A stretch of DNA of 64,000 nt, from the NCBI GenBank assembly GCA_037349315.1, contig JBAIAC010000024.1:38475501-38539500 (forward strand), read 5' to 3'. The notes beneath the pieces are model-generated. The model did not search any database, was not told the origin of the DNA, and worked only from the letters and a program-made list of their open reading frames with translations. Source of the DNA: Chelydra serpentina. Its lineage: Eukaryota > Chordata > Testudines > Chelydridae. The position numbers and the translations under genes are program-made. Below, in pieces: positions 57,642-64,000 of this stretch (its first letter is position 1; the number at the start of each line of letters is the position of its first letter).

Positions 57642-58343
57642 TTTATAATGGATAACTGCACAGTAAATATCCACAAAGCCATGTTACCTAAAATACCTAC
57701 TCCCTGCATAGATTAGCTCAATACCCTATCTGTATCACTGCCTTCTATTCAGTATGCTGTACTTGAGTTACTAACGCTTTGAGTCACATTTATAGGACAA
57801 AAAAAAATCCTACTTCTCTGTTTGAAAGGAGTATTTGCTCCTTTCAATCAGGTTGATTAATTAATATTTGCCATATGGAACAAAGGTAGAAGGGAAGGTC
57901 AGCTGTTTGCTAACTACTCACTGAACCTATCTTTACTTTCTCAGCTTTTTACTACAGTGATAAATAACGATCATCCACAAATCTTTCTGAAAACAAAGAC
58001 ACCAGCTAACAGTGTGAGCCTTATAATCAACAGGTGCTTTCTCCTCAGGTACATGGACCATGTAAAGGTTTCAAGGTGATTTCATAAGATAATGTGCATT
58101 GTATCAGATGGCATCAGGAATAAGTCAAGAGTACACAGCTTTTCACATTCTCCATGGATCCAGTCTGAGAATTTTCCATATATTTCATAAATGATTTGCC
58201 AAAATAGAATATGAAAGCAAAGGAGGTACACTACATGGAGGCCAGTGCCTCCACTTCTCATTGTAAATATGAAGGAACACCTCCAAACATCAAGAACTCA
58301 TGATATTTCTATGCCAGTATTCAAATTTAGTATGCAACTCTTA

Positions 58344-58601
58344 AGGCTTGTCTACGTGGTGGGGCAATACGCACAATGGGTCTGTGATGTCTAAAGCACA
58401 CTAACATACTGTGCATTAAGTGTAGACCCTGTTGGTGTGCATAAGTTGTTCCCTACTGCACTTTAATGTATGTTTGTGAAAGCACACTAGGGAACATTTA
58501 ATGCACACCAGCAGGGTCTATAGAGACCAATGAATGAGCGACATGTTAGTGTGATTTAGAAATCATACCCCTGCACTGCACATTACTGTGTAGACAAGTC
58601 C
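58344..58601. mobile_element. Harbinger-like MITE
   Basis: AGGCTTGTCTAC and GTAGACAAGTCC are inverted ends, with TTA on both sides (58341-58343 and 58602-58604), fitting the 3-bp TWA target duplication of PIF/Harbinger. Internal arms GTTGGTGTGCAT and ATGCACACCAGC are also inverted. Confidence 0.75.
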
Positions 58602-59734
58602 TTAGATTTGAATGAGCCAGTCTATGGATTGGATCAACAGATTTACGTGAATAAGTTCAGTACAGAGTTTCTCTACAGAGTAAGGAATGAGGGTAAACAT
58701 TGAGTAGGAAAATCAAAGCAAACACACTTCAGTTAATTATTCTGTTCCTTCAAGCATGGCAAGCATGACATTTCGTTTTTCAAAATCAAATATACTAATT
58801 CATTTATTGTAAACACTTAACTCCCATCACCAATTCATTCAATAATCCCATTTTGTTCTGCCATGTTTAAGTTTCCAAAAACAAAATCAACCAGGCCAAG
58901 CTTCTGGCCAAATAAGGAAAAAGCTATCATTTCATTCTGATTTACAAACAAGCCCCTCCAAAACCAACTTACGCTCCCCTGCAAAAATCTAAAGTGGTTC
59001 ATGCAATAAATTAATTCCAATGAATAAAATAACCCTTAAATTATTCAGCCAAGAGCTAGTTCATGAAAACAGTCTTAATGGTAAACTTCTGAACTGAATT
59101 TTGGAGCTCTTCAGTCCCATGTTGTACAGCATTGTATGTCTCAGTAGCTGGCTCAAAGGTAGAGTCTAAACCAAAAGTAAAATCCACACCTGCTTTTAGT
59201 AGTTCACAATCACTGACCTCTAGGCACTACAAGTAAACAGAAAAGCTAGGAACAAAAAGAAATATTTGGGATTCTGTTATCTTATATTAACACAGCAGGC
59301 ATGCTGCAATGTCAGCACTGCAAGTGGCTTTCACAAATAATCAGTGAGTACCCAGGCAATCAAATTATCAAGGCAACAGGCACTAGAAAGGGTGGTTTGT
59401 AGGCAGCATTCGGAAATGGATTCCCTGGTATATGGAACACCAAAATGAATGGTGTGTAACCTGGTACAGATAAGTTGGGAGGAGTTGATGTTTGGTTACG
59501 ACAGAAAGTCTATTGCTATAACAAGACAGATTTTATTAACTGACAAATCAGTGAAAAGGCCCCATGCCTAGGGAAATTTTAAGTCAGGATCACAGGATAT
59601 CAACTACTTTTAAAACTTTTGTTTGTGTTCATTATTTACACCAAAATTATTTGAAAAATGCTGACTTAAAACATTTGATATACACATATACCGTGACAAG
59701 TCTAGAGAGAGATGAATGGTCATATCCCCAGCCA

Positions 59735-59797
59735 ATGTAAACCAGGCTCCACTGAAGTCAATTGAAATACGAGTACACCGGTTGAGGATCTTGCCTT
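59735..59797. repeat. Quasi-palindromic short interspersed element
   Basis: GCCAATGTAAACCAGGCTCC, centre ACTGAAGTCAATTGA, and GTTGAGGATCTTGCC: the style of dispersed motif also seen at 29583 and 63707. It accounts for part of the 114-codon minus ORF here. Confidence 0.5.
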
Positions 59798-60189
59798 GTA
59801 TTACTGGATTCTTACATGTTATAGTCAGGCACCCTAAGTTCTCCACATCACAGCCATAGTTTTCACAGTATATTTGATAAATAAAAAGCAGGCTGGGAGA
59901 GCTCCGACTTTTGTTTATTACCTTAAAAAAATATACAATGCCATTGCAGGTCATTGCTTTAGGCCCTCATGATAGCTGATTTGGTTTTCCCTACCACTCA
60001 TAGATCCACTCTAAAAACTAATTTTATACTGGATTTACTTGCTTCTTCTGGACAGTATTGATGATGTTCTTGGTCTCCACAGCTAAGTAATTGGTCTACG
60101 TCACATGCCAACGATGCTCACATAGACGCGCCAGTCTGTTCTACCATTGCATGGCATATTTTATAATACTACGGTTAGGATATCAAGCA

Positions 60190-60920
60190 ACTTTTTCAAA
60201 CTGAATGTTAACGAGGCTGAACTGCTACTGATGGGCCTTTTCAGCACAGCTTTCTGTTATCTTCACTGTTTGTCGCCTTTGATGTGAGCTCCATTCTTTT
60301 GCTTTCAAAGCTGGCAATCCTGTAGTTATTTGTGATTTGCAGCTTTCTTTTGAGATCTGTATCAAACACACTGTAAAACTGTCTCACCACCACCTAAGGA
60401 AATTCTGCAGGATCTGATGAGATGTTTTGACAAGATATTGATATCCCTTTCATCATTTCCCAAATGGACTATTGAAATGTTTGTAAGATGTATTCACTCC
60501 TTCCCTCATGCATTTGCAAGTTCTACTGAGCTCTCTTGTTATCAAAACTGAGATCTCTGGGCACATTGCTCTTGTTCTAAGAGAACTTCACTGCCAAGTG
60601 AAGACACACATTAGTTTGTGTAATCAGCTTACAGTGTACTTGCCATGGAGTCTATGCTGCTTGCATTCAAATAAGGATTTATTGAGTTAGGATCACATGG
60701 AGTGTAGATCTTGGTTTAACTCCTTGTCACTCACAGAATGTTCTTGCTTTAAAGACTGGGACCCTTTTTTTTCAGGGGCTAAATTTAAATCAAGTTTTAA
60801 GACTTCCTTGTTTTGCAGCATCCCTCCCCATTCCTACTTTGCATTATCCTTCATTTGAATATATTGTTTGTTGGAGTGGTTTGAAGAGGTATGCAGGAAA
60901 GGTGCAGTGTAAGTGTTATT
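60190..60920 (+). mobile_element. Old L2 LINE remnant (3' part of RT)
   Basis: Plus-strand frames with many stops show FKLNVNEAELLLMG near 60195 (the LN-x-x-K/E-T/A-E-x-LLxG block of L2 RT), then IALVLRELHCQVK near 60570, matching the HITPVLRELHWLPVK block of L2, and a degraded C-terminus. The ordered blocks support L2, heavily decayed. Confidence 0.65.
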
Positions 60921-61029
60921 TAACTGATTGATCTAAATATAATATATTGAACCAGCTTCCCTTAACACCATATCAGCAAATGCTTGCTTGGTGAACTTTT
61001 ACAAATGCATTTGAGGTACTTCATTCAGA

Positions 61030-61057
61030 CTCTCTCTCTCTCTCTATATATATATAT
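61030..61057. repeat. (TC)n(TA)n microsatellite
   Basis: Dinucleotide runs CTCTCTCT then TATATATA. Confidence 0.9.
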
Positions 61058-61357
61058 GTTGTATTACCAAAACAAAATAAAGGGTCAGGATTCTTATTGA
61101 GAAAATCGTCCAAAGAAGAGTTCAGGATTCAAAAGGTTTTCTCCCCATTACCAGAGGTTTCTGGGGAAACATTTTAAATCAGTAACAAAATGAGAACACA
61201 CTGTACAAGACCATTATAATGACGTAGGCTCAATTCTTGAGCATGGCTCAGCTGTGCTTGGTGTAGGAACTGAAGGTAGTGGGAGGGACCACTTTTGCAT
61301 TCCCACAATCCACGACACTTTGGCCCCCATCATAAATTAGTTTAGCTGTTTTACTTA

Positions 61358-62175
61358 GGCCTTGGCTACACTTACGAGTTACAGCGCAATAAAACTGCCT
61401 GCAGCGCTGTAACTCACTAACTGGCTACACTTGCAAGGCACGTGCAACGGTGTATCTCCTCAGATACAGCGCTGCATGTACTCCACCTCCCCGAGAGGAA
61501 TAACAACTGTTGCGAAGTGGGTGGAACGCTGGTCTTTCAGTATAGCCGAGGAACTCCGCAGTTACTGACCTCCGGAAGCTCCCTTTGTTTTGAAACGGCA
61601 CTTCCGGGTTGGAGTTCAGAGCTCCGTTGTTGAGGTGCTTTACAAAACAAACACAGCTACTGTTTGCAGGTGGGGGGGGAATGGGGGAGCTCCGTTAGGA
61701 ATGCCGGCAGCAAAGGTGCCTTGGACAGAGACGGCGGCGGCGGGGGGAGAAGAACGGCGGGGGGCGGGGAGGGGGAAGGCTCCGTTTCCCCAAGTTCTCT
61801 TTTATCTGCTCTTTAAAAACAAACAAAGCCCCTGCTGTTTGCTTTCAGTGATTGAGAGAGAGGCAGGGGATGTGGAGGTGTGTAAACTTAGGAGATAATG
61901 AGCTGACACTCTGTGGAGATTCCCAAAACCCACTCTCTCTCCCAACACACTCCGTGTCAAAGTCCCCCTCACCCGCCCCCCATTTGAAAAGCACGTTGCA
62001 GCCACTTGAATGCCCATAATGCACCGCTCCCAATACAGCTGCAAATGCCTCAAATGTAGCCACCTTACTGTGCTGGCAGCTGCCAGTGTGGACAGGCTGC
62101 AGCGCTTTCCCTACTCAGCTGTACGAAGACGGGTTTAACTCACAGCGCTGTACATCTGCAAGTGTAGCCAAGGCC
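61358..62175. mobile_element. Harbinger-like non-autonomous element, 818 bp
   Basis: Ends GGCCTTGGCTACACTT and AAGTGTAGCCAAGGCC are perfect 16-bp inverted repeats; flanks TTA (61355-61357) and TCA (62176-62178) fit a worn TWA duplication. Subterminal ACAGCGC and GCGCTGTA words repeat at both ends. The middle is CpG-rich with a GGC run near 61732. No transposase. Confidence 0.85.
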
Positions 62176-62289
62176 TCAGGCTGGTTGACAATGACATCAG
62201 CGGGCCATTACTCCAGCTAAGAATTTCTTTAGTATGTCAGCACTCCAGTCACGGGTCCATTCTCTGGATATGCCCCCTTCGCTATAGAC

Positions 62290-62622
62290 AAGAAGTGGCC
62301 AAACTGTGGCTCGCGAGCTGCATGAGGCTCTTTTACAGTTAAAGTGCACAACCCCCTCCATTCTCTACCTACCAGACTTGGGCGGAGGGGGGGAGGGGAG
62401 AGCTCGGGATCTCTGCCTTCCAGTGGGGTGGTGGGGTAGGTGCTTCTATCCAATGGAGAAGGGGGTCTTGGGGCTTCAGCACTGCGGGGCATGCCTGCTG
62501 GGTTTCGGCGTTTCAGCCAGAGTGGGGCTGAAGCCCCGAGCCCTGGCAGATGCACCTCGGCTCTTGAACTTCTGAAGATTGTCATACGCGGCTCAGAGAG
62601 TTAGTAAGTTTGGCCACCCCTG
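62290..62622. mobile_element. hAT MITE
   Basis: AGTGGCCAAACTGTGG and GTTTGGCCACCCCTG are inverted ends, with target duplication CTATAGAC/CTATAGAG (7 of 8) at 62282-62289 and 62623-62630. 333 bp. Confidence 0.85.
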
Positions 62623-63229
62623 CTATAGAGGGACACAACACTGGTTATACGGCTTGTGGGACTCCTCAGCTAAAAGCTGAGCAGTTTGTCAGTGTTGAGA
62701 GTGCCATAATAGATAAGACACAGCATTTATTCTATAAACACCAGACATTCTGACCAGGGTTAGACAGAACTTGTCCCAACAGGGTTAGCCAACACAAAAC
62801 TGTAAATGCCAGAAACCACCTAGAGCCTTATCAACACTACTACTTACACTGCAAGAGGGGAACCAGTGGTAGCAATAATAAGAGAAACCTCTTTGGGTAG
62901 AGACAACCTAGCACCAGACTGTGCTTGACAGGCACTGGCCTATACTGATTGCTGACCATGTGCAGGTTTCTTCCCCTCTCAAGCACATCACTGCAGGGGC
63001 CCCAAGCTGGCTCTAATTTTACATATAAATATTTTTAAGCATACACCAACCCCATCTTTACTGATATCCAAGACTGAACATCACAAATGTATAAAGGAAT
63101 GATGGACATGATTCTAACCTGAAAGTATTTCTGCATACGCCATTTCTGCAAATCTAGAGAACCAGCATGTACTTTAACAGCAATAGTTGCATGGGAATTG
63201 CACACTGAAAAAACCTAATCAATACTTAC

Positions 63230-63317
63230 CATTAAACTTTTAAATTTCTTATTTTCTGCAATGTGAAAAAAGCCATCTCTTGTTAAAATCTTGATGTGTT
63301 TCACTTCATTATTGTAC
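63230..63317 (-). CDS. VAV3: VAV3 coding exon, fourth from the end (SH2 domain, middle part)
   Basis: VAV3 is a Rho/Rac guanine nucleotide exchange factor of the Vav family; its SH2 domain binds phosphotyrosine partners at activated receptors. On the minus strand this 88-nt exon has an acceptor (CCCACAG then G at 63317) and a donor ATG followed by GTAAGT (63224-63229). After one split base it encodes 29 residues that begin YNNEVKHIKILTRDGFF and end KFKSLM, which I recognise as the central SH2 strands of VAV3 (from memory, no alignment run). It enters with two codon bases supplied by an upstream exon outside the window and leaves in phase 0, matching the next exon. The long conserved frame, both splice sites and continuation through three further exons make this firm. 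Confidence 0.95.
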
Positions 63318-64000
63318 CTGTGGGCAATTAATAACTTATGAATATAAATGTGTTTTTAATCAGTGGTGATCAATAATTACCCGAGGGCATACCCCAAAAA
63401 CACTACATGAATAAATTCTTAAGACAAAATGTATATCCATGCCAATACACCGTTGACATCTAATTAACCAAATATATTTATTAGTGTATGAATGAAGATG
63501 TAGCCTGTATTCAGAAAAAAAAGTTACTTCTAATTAGGGGATCCCATATATTGCTTGCTTTCAAGTTCATATTGAGGATCGATGTGGAAACAAACAAGAC
63601 TCTCTTAGTAATTTGTGCTGATAGAACACACTCTACCGAAATGTATTTGCTAACACACTCTTTACTGAAATGTCCTAGAAACTAAAGACTTGAACTGACT
63701 CCGCTTAACATCAACAGGAGCTGAATCAGGACTAAACAATTGTCCGTTAGTAACCAACAGGCCACTGTAAACTGGTATATTTCCATTAACTTCAGTGGAG
63801 CTATGCTGATTTACACATTTTGTCCAATATGCCTGAACTACTTGTCTAGCAACTGATATTTTTATGTACTAAGTGACAGGATATTATATGATTATTTAAG
63901 ATGCAATGATATTCATGATTTTCTGTATTTATTGATTACAAATATCTGCCTATGCAATAATGAAAACAGGAAATCTATTTCTGTAAAAGTGTTTGTCCCA
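63318..64000 (-). other. VAV3 intron, partial
   Basis: Upstream of the exon at 63230 the sequence is intronic to the window edge. A quasi-palindromic repeat lies at 63707-63820 (AACTTCAGTGGAGCTATGCT near its end). Confidence 0.75.

Larger units (their letters stand above)
57244..63229 (-). other. VAV3 intron, 6.0 kb
   Basis: It carries a fold-back element remnant (57350-57641), Harbinger-like MITEs (58344-58601 and 61358-62175), an L2 remnant (60190-60920) and an hAT MITE (62290-62622). No further exon was found. Confidence 0.8.

Noticed and set aside
59610..59954. 114-codon Cys-containing minus-strand ORF in a VAV3 intron
   Set aside because: Part of it is a quasi-palindromic repeat (59735-59797), and no acceptor or donor in a usable phase frames it.
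61590..61898. 102-codon ORF in CpG-rich DNA, first considered a promoter-proximal exon
   Set aside because: It lies wholly inside the 818-bp element with perfect GGCCTTGGCTACACTT ends; the CpG richness belongs to the element.
1..64000. CRISPR arrays, operons, prophage or bacterial genes
   Set aside because: No regular spacer repeats, ribosome-binding patterns or dense ORFs; the sequence is clearly vertebrate nuclear DNA.

Overview
The window reads as nuclear DNA of a turtle, most likely a cryptodire. The evidence is a tRNA-headed SINE with a CR1-like tail (the tortoise PolIII/SINE, or Cry, type), several CR1 LINE pieces, Ty3/gypsy and other LTRs, hAT and Harbinger-like DNA elements, and a multi-exon vertebrate gene with long introns. 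Nothing prokaryotic is present: no operons, rRNA, tRNA genes or CRISPR. Nearly all long ORFs are transposon remnants or chance.

The one host gene I can name is VAV3, read on the minus strand. Its last four coding exons are at 63230-63317, 57114-57243, 47178-47329 and 45276-45317. They join in one frame across consensus splice sites and encode the C-terminal part of the SH2 domain and the whole C-terminal SH3 domain, ending at a stop at 45276. A 3'UTR of up to about 2.9 kb probably runs down to an AATAAA at 42422-42427. The earlier VAV3 exons lie beyond the right edge. The introns (1.86, 9.78 and 5.99 kb) hold MITEs, an L2 remnant, a repeat with a hammerhead-like fold, purine-rich tracts and a GAA microsatellite.

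From 1 to about 42 kb the DNA lies downstream of VAV3 and is intergenic and repeat-rich. From left to right: a CR1 with its 5' end retained and a solo LTR inside it (1-4016); a G-rich DNA element (4207-5366); an hAT element with 580-bp inverted arms and an 8-bp target duplication (5678-7270); a fold-back element (8692-9325); a solo LTR (10783-11632); a broken coiled-coil ORF (11874-12483); MIR-like SINEs (15.3 and 16.8 kb); hAT MITEs with clear target duplications (19.9, 23.0, 26.0, 28.2 and 34.3 kb); LTR-like pieces (26.4, 28.8 and 30.7 kb); a decayed Ty3/gypsy provirus with gag, zinc knuckle and protease (34872-38105); and a SINE joined to an internally deleted CR1 inside one 44-bp direct repeat (39226-40772).

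No new multi-gene system is visible. The items most worth a second look are the hAT element whose left arm carries an inverted second copy of the transposase dimerisation region, the SINE-CR1 composite, the near-perfect 126-bp hairpin at 34.1 kb, the hammerhead-like fold at 51.05 kb, and an unassigned exon-like ORF with a consensus donor at 20869-21000.
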